Of a stretch of 32,960 nt of DNA, positions 1 through 7,348 are shown piece by piece. The position numbers and the translations under genes were made by a program. The stretch comes from Prevotella sp. (GTDB lineage Bacteria > Bacteroidota > Bacteroidia > Bacteroidales > Bacteroidaceae). The number at the start of each line of letters is the position of its first letter. Positions within the stretch are counted from its first letter, which is position 1. Location: positions 1 through 32,960 of the forward strand of contig JAFWSS010000057.1 of NCBI GenBank assembly GCA_017524385.1, given 5' to 3'. The notes under the pieces were generated by a model. The model saw only the letters and a program-made list of their open reading frames with translations. It had not been told where the DNA came from and made no database searches.

Positions 1-92
1 AGGGACATATGTATATTTATTTTGGGGAGTTAAATGGGAGTTAAATGGGAGTTAAATGGGAGTTAAAGAGGAGTTAAAGGGACATATGTATA
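1..92. repeat. 11-bp tandem repeat flanked by 15-bp direct repeats
   Basis: About five head-to-tail copies of GGGAGTTAAAT lie at 25-79, the last two degenerate. They are bracketed by two identical 15-bp copies of AGGGACATATGTATA at 1-15 and 78-92. No coding function is visible. The rest of this gene-free stretch, to 396, is AT-rich and holds a promoter and a conserved upstream element, listed separately. Confidence 0.85.
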
Positions 93-178
93 CTTGTTTG
101 GGGGAGTTTTTTTAGGAGTTGAAAGGGAGTTTGCTGTTGCAAGGAATCATCATTTTTTTTGAATATTTTTATGATGAA

Positions 179-210
179 TTTGCATGGTTGTGAAAAAAAC
201 ATTATCTTTG
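179..210 (+). promoter_or_regulatory. Bacteroidetes-type promoter upstream of the first acidic membrane protein
   Basis: The -33 motif TTTG (179-182) and the -7 motif TATCTTTG (203-210) are separated by 20 bp, which matches the Bacteroidetes primary sigma consensus. It would give a 5' leader of about 180 nt before the ATG at 397. The conserved element at 258-314 would then lie inside the transcript, so a second, non-consensus promoter nearer the gene (around 346) is possible. Confidence 0.6.
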
Positions 211-257
211 CAAAATAATGACTATGAACGACAGGTTTGATTGCCTTCACGAAAGAG

Positions 258-314
258 AAAATGTCACGTTAAAAGGACTTTTCGTCATGAAAAACCGATG
301 TTTTGTGGAAGAAG
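258..314 (+). promoter_or_regulatory. Conserved upstream element, copy 1 (candidate LytTR operator)
   Basis: Bases 275-314 match 2936-2975 at about 30 of 40 positions, and both blocks end 83-86 bp before an ATG encoding MSKNEET. Two related cores, GTCACG (263-268) and GTCATG (284-289), are 21 bp apart, as in the second copy. LytTR regulators usually bind direct repeats about two helical turns apart, and CACGTTAAA at 265-273 partly fits their half-site. The regulator assignment is an inference from the LytTR gene lying between the two copies. Confidence 0.5.
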
Positions 315-396
315 AGCACTTCAAAAGGTAAATCATTCATTGTCTGTGTTTCTTTATTAACGTATTGATTGTTTAACATTTTAAATATCTAAGATT

Positions 397-1563
397 ATGA
401 GCAAGAATGAAGAAACTATGTATGGTGAAGTGAAATTCAGCATGGGTAGGCCAAAAAGTGGAGAGGGAGTCCTTTGGAAGAAAGTGGGTCTTGGTAGCAT
501 GGCCGGCATCCTTCTTGGTGCGGGAGCGCTCTACGGTTATGACCAGTTGGAGAACAATACTGGTTCAGTGAAAGCCACTACAACCGACGACGGCTTGGCA
601 CTGGTAGACAACAATGATAAGGAAGCCTCCGCTGATGGCAAGAACGATGAAGTAGTGGAAGAAAGGATTTCCACCGATGAGCACCTTGCCTCAGCAGACG
701 ACCCCAATGCGGTGATATATGACAGGGCACCGTTGGCCGATGTCGATGATTCCATGACGTTTGAAGAGGCTTTTGCGTCTGCGCGTCAAGAAGTGGGTCC
801 CGGAGGAGTGTTCTATTGGCATGGCGGCATTTACAACACCTATTATGAGGCAGAGTGGGATGCCATGAGCGAAACCCAACAGGCAGAGTTTGCGCAGTCT
901 CTTCATCCTCAGGTGTTACCCGAAGACATTCCAACGGATATCATCGAGGAGCACCCTGAAATGGTGATTCGTGTCCATGTAGAGGGAGAGGATGGCAAAT
1001 ACGTGGTGGAAATCTACGACGATGATAATGTTGTAGTCCATGAAGCCAACCCGGAAGATTTGTTTGCTGATGCCAATGTCGTGGGGCGTGAAGTTGTTGA
1101 TGGCAAGGAAGTCGTGGCTCTTGATACAGACGATGATGGCGAGGCAGATATGATGGTCATCGATGCAGACAAATCCAATAGCCTGACCGATGATGACTTG
1201 GTGCTGGATTTGAAGAGCGAGACAGTGGCAACCGTTGAAGAGATGATGGAGCCCGAGAATTTCATCGAGGGTGACGCAGTGATGGATTATGATGTCATCA
1301 ACGACCACGGCGCAGTACTCGTTGATACAGACCATGACAACGAGCCAGATGTGTTGGTTATTGATGCAGACAACTCAAACAGTTTGTCCTCAGACGACAT
1401 TGTGGTGAACTATGATGATAGGACAGCGGCAACTGTTGGTGACATTGTTGATGATGATGCCACAGACCCAATGTCTGATGATGATTCCTTGGCTTCCAAT
1501 GATGACATCCCTGACGTGTCGCCAGACATGCCCGACTATGTAGATGATGCCCCGTTGGTATGA
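397..1563 (+). CDS. Asp-rich single-pass membrane protein with MSKNEET N-terminus (paralogue 1)
   Basis: I do not recognise a named family. The 388-residue protein has a short, probably cytoplasmic N-terminus (1-29) starting MSKNEETMYGE. A glycine-rich hydrophobic segment follows (about 29-48; G33, G37 and G41 form a glycine zipper), preceded by two lysines that suggest N-in topology. The remaining 340 residues are very acidic. Residues about 105-185 form a core with GPGGVF, WHGGIY and EEAF motifs that is nearly the same in the paralogue at 3061. Two DxDxDG-type repeats near 243-266 and 310-333 resemble calcium-binding loops but lack a standard EF-hand twelfth residue. The C-terminus has a PDMPDYVDDAP motif shared with the paralogues. 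The caspase-like gene follows after 35 bp, so the two are probably co-transcribed. The start is supported by the identical context ATTATGAGCAAGAA at 3061. Confidence 0.85.
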   Translation: MSKNEETMYGEVKFSMGRPKSGEGVLWKKVGLGSMAGILLGAGALYGYDQLENNTGSVKATTTDDGLALVDNNDKEASADGKNDEVVEERISTDEHLASADDPNAVIYDRAPLADVDDSMTFEEAFASARQEVGPGGVFYWHGGIYNTYYEAEWDAMSETQQAEFAQSLHPQVLPEDIPTDIIEEHPEMVIRVHVEGEDGKYVVEIYDDDNVVVHEANPEDLFADANVVGREVVDGKEVVALDTDDDGEADMMVIDADKSNSLTDDDLVLDLKSETVATVEEMMEPENFIEGDAVMDYDVINDHGAVLVDTDHDNEPDVLVIDADNSNSLSSDDIVVNYDDRTAATVGDIVDDDATDPMSDDDSLASNDDIPDVSPDMPDYVDDAPLV

Positions 1564-1598
1564 TGAAACCATGGTCCATTTGAACAAGAAAGAATAGT

Positions 1599-2312
1599 AT
1601 GAGAAAACTTTTGGCAGCATTGTTGCTGCTGACGGCAGTGACTCTCCATGCACACTACTATGTGGTGTGCGTGGGGATTTCTGATTATCCCGGTTATGAA
1701 AATGACCTCAGGGTGAGTGCCAACGACGCGATGGTCATCCAGAAGATATATTCCGCCAACGGACATGCCGACGTGAGATGCCTCACAGACAAAGACGCCA
1801 CCGTGGCAAATGTGAAAAGGGCAATGAACGAAACATTCTCCAAGGCAAAAAAAGGCGATGTGGTGCTGCTCTTCTTCAGCGGCCATGGCGACCCAAGAGG
1901 AATAGGTTTCAGGTGTTATGACGAATTGCTCCATTATCATGATGTGACGATGGCTTTGATGAGCAGCAAGGCGAAGACAAAGGTGGTATTGGCAGATGCC
2001 TGCCTGGCTGGGAATATGCGAACATCCGGAGTGGAGGAAGACGCTGTTGGCAAGAAAGCCAAGGACGTTATGTTTTTCCTCTCCTCACGGAGTGGAGAGA
2101 ATTCCATGGAGTCACGTTATGCCAACAGCATCTTCACCATCTACTTGGAACGTGGGCTACGTGGAGGAGCCGATGTCAATCGCGACAGAGCCTTGACAGC
2201 CAAGGAGTTGTATGACTTTGTGCACAATGGTGTGATAGAAATGTCCCATGGGCGGCAGCACCCGGTGATGTGGGGCAATTTCGACAAAGACATGGTGCTC
2301 ATCAAATGGTGA
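1599..2312 (+). CDS. Exported caspase-like (C14 family) cysteine protease
   Basis: This 237-residue protein begins with a clear signal peptide (MRKLLAALLLLTAVTLHA), so it should act outside the cytoplasm. The rest is one caspase/metacaspase fold (peptidase clan CD, C14). The catalytic dyad is visible as H96 in SGHG, after a hydrophobic strand, and C135 in DACLAG. There is no membrane anchor or extra domain. Bacterial C14 relatives of metacaspase type usually cleave after Arg or Lys and some need calcium; which applies here cannot be read from sequence. It sits 35 bp after an acidic membrane protein with calcium-loop-like repeats, so that protein or its paralogues are candidate substrates or regulators (inference). 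Confidence 0.9.
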   Translation: MRKLLAALLLLTAVTLHAHYYVVCVGISDYPGYENDLRVSANDAMVIQKIYSANGHADVRCLTDKDATVANVKRAMNETFSKAKKGDVVLLFFSGHGDPRGIGFRCYDELLHYHDVTMALMSSKAKTKVVLADACLAGNMRTSGVEEDAVGKKAKDVMFFLSSRSGENSMESRYANSIFTIYLERGLRGGADVNRDRALTAKELYDFVHNGVIEMSHGRQHPVMWGNFDKDMVLIKW

Positions 2313-2321
2313 GAGTCGCTA

Positions 2322-2474
2322 TGACCAAGCCCCGCAAGTAAGAGGCCGGTGCGCACTTAGGGGTCGACGCCTCCGAGCGTCGCATTGACCAAGCCCCGCA
2401 AGCAAGAGGCCGGTGCGCACTTAGGGGTCGACGCCTCCGAGCGTCGCATTGACCAAGCCCCGCAACCAAGAGGC
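2322..2474. repeat. 64-bp tandem repeat with internal hairpins, about 2.4 copies
   Basis: Unit 1 (2322-2385) and unit 2 (2386-2449) differ at a single base, and a 25-bp partial third unit follows (2450-2474). Each full unit contains the hairpin CGACGC-CTCCGA-GCGTCG (2365-2382 and 2429-2446), with a 6-bp stem and 6-nt loop. The block fills most of the gap between the caspase and LytTR genes, and no open frame uses it. There is no run of T after the hairpins, so it is not a standard terminator, though it could attenuate or stabilise RNA. Confidence 0.9.
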
Positions 2475-2547
2475 TTCACCATTGCGAGGTTGATTTCCAT
2501 GAATAATTCCAGTTAGAGACCCGTCAAATCCTATCAATATCTATACC

Positions 2548-2907
2548 GTGAACTACATCATCTATTGCTCTCGCGACCATTTGATCAGACTTGAGATAGC
2601 AAAAATCATTTATTTCGAGGCTGACGGCAACTATACCAAGGTCGTTATGGCCAACAAACTGAAGTCGGTGTTGGCTATCAGTCTCGCCAATGTGGAGAAA
2701 AGCCTCATCACCCAACTTGGAGAAAACGCGGCAAAATTCATGAGGGTGGGGAAACGCTTCATCATCAATCGTACGTTCATCTATGAGGTGAACCTATCCA
2801 AGCAATGCCTCATCTTATCCGACTTCTCCCAGTTTGTCTTCCAACTTCCCGTTTCAAAGGCAGCACTCAAAAGCATCAAGGACTTGGTGGCCAATGTGAA
2901 GGAATGA
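2548..2907 (+). CDS. Stand-alone LytTR DNA-binding domain protein
   Basis: This 119-residue protein is almost entirely one LytTR domain. It shows the typical IIYFEADGNYT segment near residues 20-30 and the FMRVGKRFIINRTFIYEVN segment near 68-86, which matches the conserved 'RVHRSFLVN' region of the family. There is no receiver domain, membrane segment or histidine kinase partner nearby, so how it is controlled is unknown. The start codon is GTG; no in-frame ATG fits the domain start better. Its stop lies 7 bp before a 21-bp direct repeat upstream of the acidic membrane protein at 3061. It is likely the local regulator of both promoters carrying that element (inference). Confidence 0.85.
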   Translation: MNYIIYCSRDHLIRLEIAKIIYFEADGNYTKVVMANKLKSVLAISLANVEKSLITQLGENAAKFMRVGKRFIINRTFIYEVNLSKQCLILSDFSQFVFQLPVSKAALKSIKDLVANVKE

Positions 2908-2914
2908 AGTGGAT

Positions 2915-2975
2915 GGACATTTCATCACGGAAAAAGGATATTTCATCATCAAAACCCGTCATTTTGTGGAAAATG
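2915..2975 (+). promoter_or_regulatory. Conserved upstream element, copy 2, with 21-bp direct repeat
   Basis: Two adjacent 21-bp copies, 2915-2935 and 2936-2956, agree at 15 of 21 positions and at 12 of the first 13 (GGAYATTTCATCA). The second copy and its right flank (2936-2975) match 275-314. The element lies about 50-110 bp upstream of the -7 motif at 3010, a usual position for an activator site. Binding by the adjacent LytTR protein is inferred from spacing and position. Confidence 0.55.
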
Positions 2976-3009
2976 GGCGATGGCAATAGTATAATCTTTA
3001 TGAAAAGAG

Positions 3010-3017
3010 TATCTTTG
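3010..3017 (+). promoter_or_regulatory. -7 promoter element TATCTTTG
   Basis: This matches the Bacteroidetes -7 consensus TAnnTTTG, 43 bp before the ATG at 3061. No TTTG is seen at the expected -33 position, which fits a promoter that depends on an activator bound at the upstream repeat. Confidence 0.55.
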
Positions 3018-3060
3018 TATATGAAAAAAACATTGTTTAACATATAAAATCTTTAACATT

Positions 3061-4233
3061 ATGAGCAAGAACGAAGAAACCTTGTATGGTGAAGTGAATT
3101 TCAGTATGAGAAATTCGAAACGTAGTGGTGGAAGCCTGTGGAAGAAAGTGGGCTTCGGCTCTGTCGCTGGCATTCTCCTTGGTGCAGGGGCGTTGTATGG
3201 CTACGACCAATACCAGAATGGGTCACATGGAACGGGTGCGTCGTCGGCATTCGGCAGCAGTTCCAACGTATTGGCGGATGATAACAACGGTGAAAACGGC
3301 CAAAATGTTGTAAACGACCACGACCCTTCTGGCGACCAGTTGGCAGCTTCCACCTCAGGTCAGGCCAGTGGAAGCGGCGCGGGACACGTTGCAGCCACCG
3401 GTGCACATTCGCCTGTGCCGCACGTCGTAGATGTTGACGACCCAAACGCAGTGATCTACGAAGAGGCTCCTCTGGCGGATGTTGACGATGACATGACGTT
3501 TGAAGAAGCTTTCGCAGAAGCAAGGTCCGAGGTAGGTCCTGGTGGAGTATTCGTTTGGCACGGAGGTATCTATAGCACATACAATGAGGAAGAGTGGAAC
3601 TCCATGAGTGAGTCCCAGCATACCGAATATGCACAGTCTGTGGATGTCGAGATTCTTCCCGAAGACATTCCGGTAGATCTCATCGAGCAGCACCCCGACC
3701 AATACATTACAGTCACCGTCTCTAATGGAAATGGAAAAGAGGTAGCCATTGTCTCGGATTTTTCGGGTGATGAGCCGGAAGTGGTCGTTTACCATAATTC
3801 GGGCGTAGACCCAGCCAATGCCAACAATATTGTTGCTGCTGATGGATATGATGGGCAGTCAGATGATGTGGATGCTGTCGATGACGTGACTGTTGAAGTT
3901 GAAGAAGCACATTTCATTGAAGGAGACAATGTGCTCCAATATGGTGAAGTGGATGGCCATGAAGCCGCTGCAGTAGATTTGACAGGCAACGACGAAGTGG
4001 ACGTCTTTGTTGTTGATGCAGACGACTCTCACGACCTTTCCGACCCAGACGTGATGGTCTTTGAAAATGGCATAGTGACCACTTATGGTGATGCTGTGGA
4101 AGCAGTGGAAGCATCAGAAGATGTGGTCGAAGACCAAGACCCCGGAGCAGACATCCTTGCGAGTACTGATGACAACCCAGATGTGGCTCCAGACATGCCC
4201 GACTACATCGATGACGCCAATATCCTGGCTTGA
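3061..4233 (+). CDS. Asp-rich single-pass membrane protein with MSKNEET N-terminus (paralogue 2)
   Basis: This is a 390-residue paralogue of the protein at 397-1563, of unknown family. It shares the N-terminal tail (MSKNEETLYGEVNFSM), the LWKK boundary and the same glycine-zipper segment (about 29-48; G33, G37, G41). The GPGGVF/WHGGIY/EEW core is at about 125-210, and the acidic C-terminus has PDMPDYIDDA. Residues about 50-125 are a low-complexity Ser/Gly/Asn linker longer than in paralogue 1. Only one good calcium-loop-like repeat remains (about 306-330); the first has drifted. It has its own regulated-looking promoter and is followed after 45 bp by the short family member at 4279. The core is much better conserved than the linker, which suggests a folded functional domain outside the membrane. 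Confidence 0.85.
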   Translation: MSKNEETLYGEVNFSMRNSKRSGGSLWKKVGFGSVAGILLGAGALYGYDQYQNGSHGTGASSAFGSSSNVLADDNNGENGQNVVNDHDPSGDQLAASTSGQASGSGAGHVAATGAHSPVPHVVDVDDPNAVIYEEAPLADVDDDMTFEEAFAEARSEVGPGGVFVWHGGIYSTYNEEEWNSMSESQHTEYAQSVDVEILPEDIPVDLIEQHPDQYITVTVSNGNGKEVAIVSDFSGDEPEVVVYHNSGVDPANANNIVAADGYDGQSDDVDAVDDVTVEVEEAHFIEGDNVLQYGEVDGHEAAAVDLTGNDEVDVFVVDADDSHDLSDPDVMVFENGIVTTYGDAVEAVEASEDVVEDQDPGADILASTDDNPDVAPDMPDYIDDANILA

Positions 4234-4278
4234 CCCAAGGCACGGTAGCGATATCTTCAACCATTGATATACACCATT

Positions 4279-4713
4279 ATGAGTAAGAATGAAGAAACCG
4301 TCGAAATGGAATTGCCAGGCATCGACGACGACGTGATGCTCTTAAGCAAAGGCGGCGATATGAATGACGACGACGTGGTGGTCGTATATGAAAATGACGA
4401 TGACATCGTCGAAGACTACGACACATTCGCCCATGGTGATGACGATGTGTATGTCATCGGTACGGGAGATGATGTTTCCACCTTGGACGCTACGGGTGAT
4501 GACGTGGTGGAGGTAGTGGTGGTTGACATGGATGATGTCGATTTGCCTGCCGCCCCCGATGTATTGGTGTATGAAAGTGATACCTTCAACAACGTAGCCG
4601 ACTTGGTGGAAGAGTCTTCACCCGACGTAATGTGCGACGATGATGTCTTGGTGGATTACGATGCCATGAATGACGACTCCCCCGACTTCATCGAAGACTC
4701 TCCTTTGCTCTGA
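4279..4713 (+). CDS. Short Asp-rich MSKNEET-family protein without membrane segment
   Basis: This 144-residue protein is extremely acidic, with long runs of Asp/Glu mixed with Val. It keeps both ends of its larger neighbours: the N-terminal MSKNEET and a C-terminal PDFIEDSPLL that resembles PDYVDDAPLV. It lacks the membrane segment, the linker and the GPGGVF core, so it is probably soluble and cytoplasmic. I chose the ATG at 4279, not one 15 bp upstream, because it gives the same MSKNEE start and ATTATGAG context as both paralogues. It ends 34 bp before a strong terminator. Function unknown; it could be a decoy, buffer or adaptor version of the longer proteins (inference). Confidence 0.75.
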   Translation: MSKNEETVEMELPGIDDDVMLLSKGGDMNDDDVVVVYENDDDIVEDYDTFAHGDDDVYVIGTGDDVSTLDATGDDVVEVVVVDMDDVDLPAAPDVLVYESDTFNNVADLVEESSPDVMCDDDVLVDYDAMNDDSPDFIEDSPLL

Positions 4714-4747
4714 CAATGAAAATCGGAGACGGAAACCTGCATAGCAT

Positions 4748-4777
4748 GCACGCTCCTTCATGGAGCGTGCGTTTTTT
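4748..4777 (+). terminator. Intrinsic terminator closing the acidic-protein block
   Basis: A perfect 9-bp GC-rich stem GCACGCTCC/GGAGCGTGC (4748-4756 and 4762-4770) with a 5-nt loop is followed by a T run (4772-4777) and a second T run at 4781-4786. Confidence 0.92.
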
Positions 4778-4830
4778 GCTTTTTTGAACCCACTTTGAAA
4801 AATCCTGTTTGAGCAAATATCGGTGTTAGT

Positions 4831-4935
4831 TATCCCCTCCCCTCGAGGGAAGAGGCAGAGGTGGGGTCTGTAACTTGTTGTTTTTCAAGACTTATTCACC
4901 CCACCTCAACCCCTCCCCTGCGAGGGGAGGGGAGA
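4831..4935. repeat. MITE-like inverted-repeat element
   Basis: A left arm at 4831-4866 and a right arm at 4899-4935 are imperfect inverted repeats of about 36 bp, sharing CCCCTCCCCTCG and GAGGTGGGG blocks, around a 32-bp AT-rich spacer. Each arm is itself partly palindromic. There is no transposase. It lies in the gap (4714-5067) between the terminator and the kinase promoter. It could be a non-autonomous mobile element or a dispersed intergenic repeat. Confidence 0.7.
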
Positions 4936-4996
4936 TGCGCACCGCCCTTTTGCTCCCTGTCCGTTTTTTCAAGTGGTCTCTTTTTTCTTTTTATAA

Positions 4997-5027
4997 TTTG
5001 AAGTTTCGTTTTTTTTGTTTAATTTTG
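4997..5027 (+). promoter_or_regulatory. Bacteroidetes-type promoter of the kinase pair
   Basis: The -33 motif TTTG (4997-5000) and the -7 motif TAATTTTG (5020-5027) are 19 bp apart, close to the Bacteroidetes consensus. The ATG at 5068 is about 40 nt downstream. The repeat element seen before the acidic-protein genes is absent here, so the kinases are not obviously in the same regulon. Confidence 0.75.
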
Positions 5028-5067
5028 CATATCCGTTTCAAATATCTATCTCTTCAATCACACCTAT

Positions 5068-7275
5068 ATGCAAGACAATACTTATCCTTTCGCATTGGAA
5101 GTAGGGACTAGACTCAATAATGACACATACGAAATAGTCAAAGTCCTAGGTCAAGGCGGCTTTGGCATCACCTATGAGGCAAAGGATCTTAATCTCGACA
5201 GGCATCTCGCCATCAAGGAATTTTTCGTGGGCAACGCATGCCAAAGAGGACAGGATGGCAAGACCGTCGAGGTGCCATTGAAAACCACCAAAGACTTGTT
5301 TGATCGTCAACTGAAAAAATTCCAGGGTGAGGCAAAAATCCTTGCAAAATTGCAAAACAAGCATCTTGTCACCATATACCATTTTTTCAAAGAAAACGGC
5401 ACTTCCTATTTTGTGATGGACTATGTCAGAGGGAAGAGTTTGCGCGACTTGATAGCAGAAGTCCACCATCTTGATGAATATACCGTGAAGAATCTCTTTC
5501 TCGAGCAGATGCTCGAAACCCTTGAATGCATCCACAAACAGAATCCACCGCTTTGTCACTTGGACATCAAACCGGAAAACATCATGGTGGATATGGAAGA
5601 GAACAACATCATACTTATCGATTTCGGAGCCAGCAAATACACAAACGTCACTGGTGGCAGGTCGAGATTGTCTTCCATGGTTGTCTATTCTCCCGGATAT
5701 GCTCCTATTGAGCAAACATCGTCAGATTTGAACTCCATAGGTCCGTGGTGTGACTTCTACGCCTTAGGGGCAACAATGTTTACCATGCTCACGGGCTATG
5801 ATCCTTTCGAGCCGTCAGAAATCATGAACGACCACTCGCCGAAAAAGGAAATGACCATTCCGCTTCCACCGGCGCTGACAGAACAGATGAAGGAACTGGT
5901 CATATGGATGATGAATCCATTGAAAGATAAAAGACCGCATTCGGTAGAAGAGATACGTGATTTCCTGGGTGACCAACTGAGCCCCGAGGCGATGTTCAAT
6001 AAGGGTGAGGACTATTATGATGGAAAGAACGGATGCGAACAGGATGATGCCAAGGCTGTGAAATGGTATGTCAAGGCAGCCGACAAAGGCAATGCGGATG
6101 CCCAAAACTCTCTCGGCTTCATGTATCGTAACGGTCGTGGGGGGTTGGCTAAGGATGATGTCAAGGCAGCGGAATGGTATCGCAAGGCTGCTGAACAGGG
6201 ACATTCCGAAGCACAGAACAACCTTGGTTTCATGTATGAATATGGCTATGGTGTGGAACAGAGTTATAAAGAGGCTTCCAAGTGGTATGAGAAGTCTGAG
6301 AAACAAGGCAATGCGAGTGCACAGTTCAATCTTGCCATAATCTATTATGAAGGGAAAGGCGTGAAGAAGAACATGCAAAAGGCAAAAGACTTGTTCTTGA
6401 AAGCGGCCGAAAATGGGCATTCCGGAGCGCAATACTATCTTGGAAAAATGAATGCAGCAGGTCAGGGGGGGGCAAAGGACTTGGCAGAAGCCTTCAAGTT
6501 GTTCCGAAACGCAGCTGAACATGGTCATGTCTTTGCACAATATGAACTTGCCTTGATGTACAAGGAAGGTAAAGTGACTGACGTGGATGATGAAGAGGCA
6601 TTCAAATGGTTCCAAAATGCAGCGGAACAAGGGCATTGCAATTCACAATATGAACTTGCCTTGATGTACAGGGATGCCATAGGAACTGACAAGAATGAAA
6701 AGGAGGCAGCGGGATGGTTCCGAAAAGCTGCCGAACAGGATCATGTGCAAGCACAGTGCGAACTGGGCAAGATGTACGCGGAAGGCAAAGGTGTGAATAA
6801 AGATGTCCAGTTGGCTAAGTCATGGTTGGAAAAGTCGGCTGGCCAAGGCAATGAGGCAGCAAAACGGCTGCTGTGTCTTCCCCCGTTTGTCGTTAGGAAA
6901 AAGGTTTTCCTCTATTATGAAGGCCCCGATGCATTCTATCAATTAAACGAAGAAGGTGATGAAAACAAATACACCAGGCTTGGTTACAAATGCGAATTGG
7001 TTGAGAATAAAACGGTCTTTGGCCGCAAGGCAAGAACAGCCCTTGCCCCAATTCAGTTGGAAGACCGCTCGAAAGAAAAATTCATGAGCAGGGACCAGGT
7101 AGAATTCCATGTCACTTATGTGGACAACCAACCTAAGGTGACCGTTATGAGTTTGAAAAAAGATAACCTGGTAAGGATCAATGGGAAGCCGTCGCCAAAG
7201 GATGTAGAGACGGAGATTCACAACGGCGACAAATTGACCATGGGCAACAAAACAATCACGCTGAAAATCGAGTAA
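5068..7275 (+). CDS. Ser/Thr protein kinase with Sel1 repeats and C-terminal FHA domain (paralogue 1)
   Basis: This 735-residue protein has no signal peptide or membrane span, so it is cytoplasmic. The kinase domain (about 20-300) has the glycine loop GQGGFGITY (28-36), Lys50 in AIKEF, a catalytic HLDIKPEN with D166 (HLD in place of HRD), and DFG at D185. It therefore looks active. Seven Sel1-type repeats of about 36 residues plus a partial eighth span about 325-605 and should form a protein-binding solenoid. The FHA domain (about 645-735) has GRK at 652 and an SxxH-type site read as S674-R-D-Q677, with Gln where His is usual. FHA domains bind phosphothreonine, so self-recognition or recruitment of its own product is likely. 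The paralogue starts 73 bp downstream with no terminator between, so an operon is likely. Substrates are unknown; the MSKNEET proteins just upstream are candidates by position only. Confidence 0.93.
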   Translation: MQDNTYPFALEVGTRLNNDTYEIVKVLGQGGFGITYEAKDLNLDRHLAIKEFFVGNACQRGQDGKTVEVPLKTTKDLFDRQLKKFQGEAKILAKLQNKHLVTIYHFFKENGTSYFVMDYVRGKSLRDLIAEVHHLDEYTVKNLFLEQMLETLECIHKQNPPLCHLDIKPENIMVDMEENNIILIDFGASKYTNVTGGRSRLSSMVVYSPGYAPIEQTSSDLNSIGPWCDFYALGATMFTMLTGYDPFEPSEIMNDHSPKKEMTIPLPPALTEQMKELVIWMMNPLKDKRPHSVEEIRDFLGDQLSPEAMFNKGEDYYDGKNGCEQDDAKAVKWYVKAADKGNADAQNSLGFMYRNGRGGLAKDDVKAAEWYRKAAEQGHSEAQNNLGFMYEYGYGVEQSYKEASKWYEKSEKQGNASAQFNLAIIYYEGKGVKKNMQKAKDLFLKAAENGHSGAQYYLGKMNAAGQGGAKDLAEAFKLFRNAAEHGHVFAQYELALMYKEGKVTDVDDEEAFKWFQNAAEQGHCNSQYELALMYRDAIGTDKNEKEAAGWFRKAAEQDHVQAQCELGKMYAEGKGVNKDVQLAKSWLEKSAGQGNEAAKRLLCLPPFVVRKKVFLYYEGPDAFYQLNEEGDENKYTRLGYKCELVENKTVFGRKARTALAPIQLEDRSKEKFMSRDQVEFHVTYVDNQPKVTVMSLKKDNLVRINGKPSPKDVETEIHNGDKLTMGNKTITLKIE

Positions 7276-7348
7276 GAGGGGGTGTCTCTGAAAGATGAAC
7301 CGGCATCATATCATTTTATTTCAATTATAACTTATCAAACATACTCCT

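Noticed and set aside
1536-1940. 134-codon minus-strand frame across the start of the caspase gene
   Set aside because: It covers the signal peptide of a convincing plus-strand gene and has no features of its own.
2322-2474. Possible CRISPR array
   Set aside because: The units abut with no spacers and the unit is 64 bp, so this is a plain tandem repeat.
3101-3634. 177-codon minus-strand frame
   Set aside because: Antisense to the second MSKNEET protein, whose frame is supported by its paralogue.
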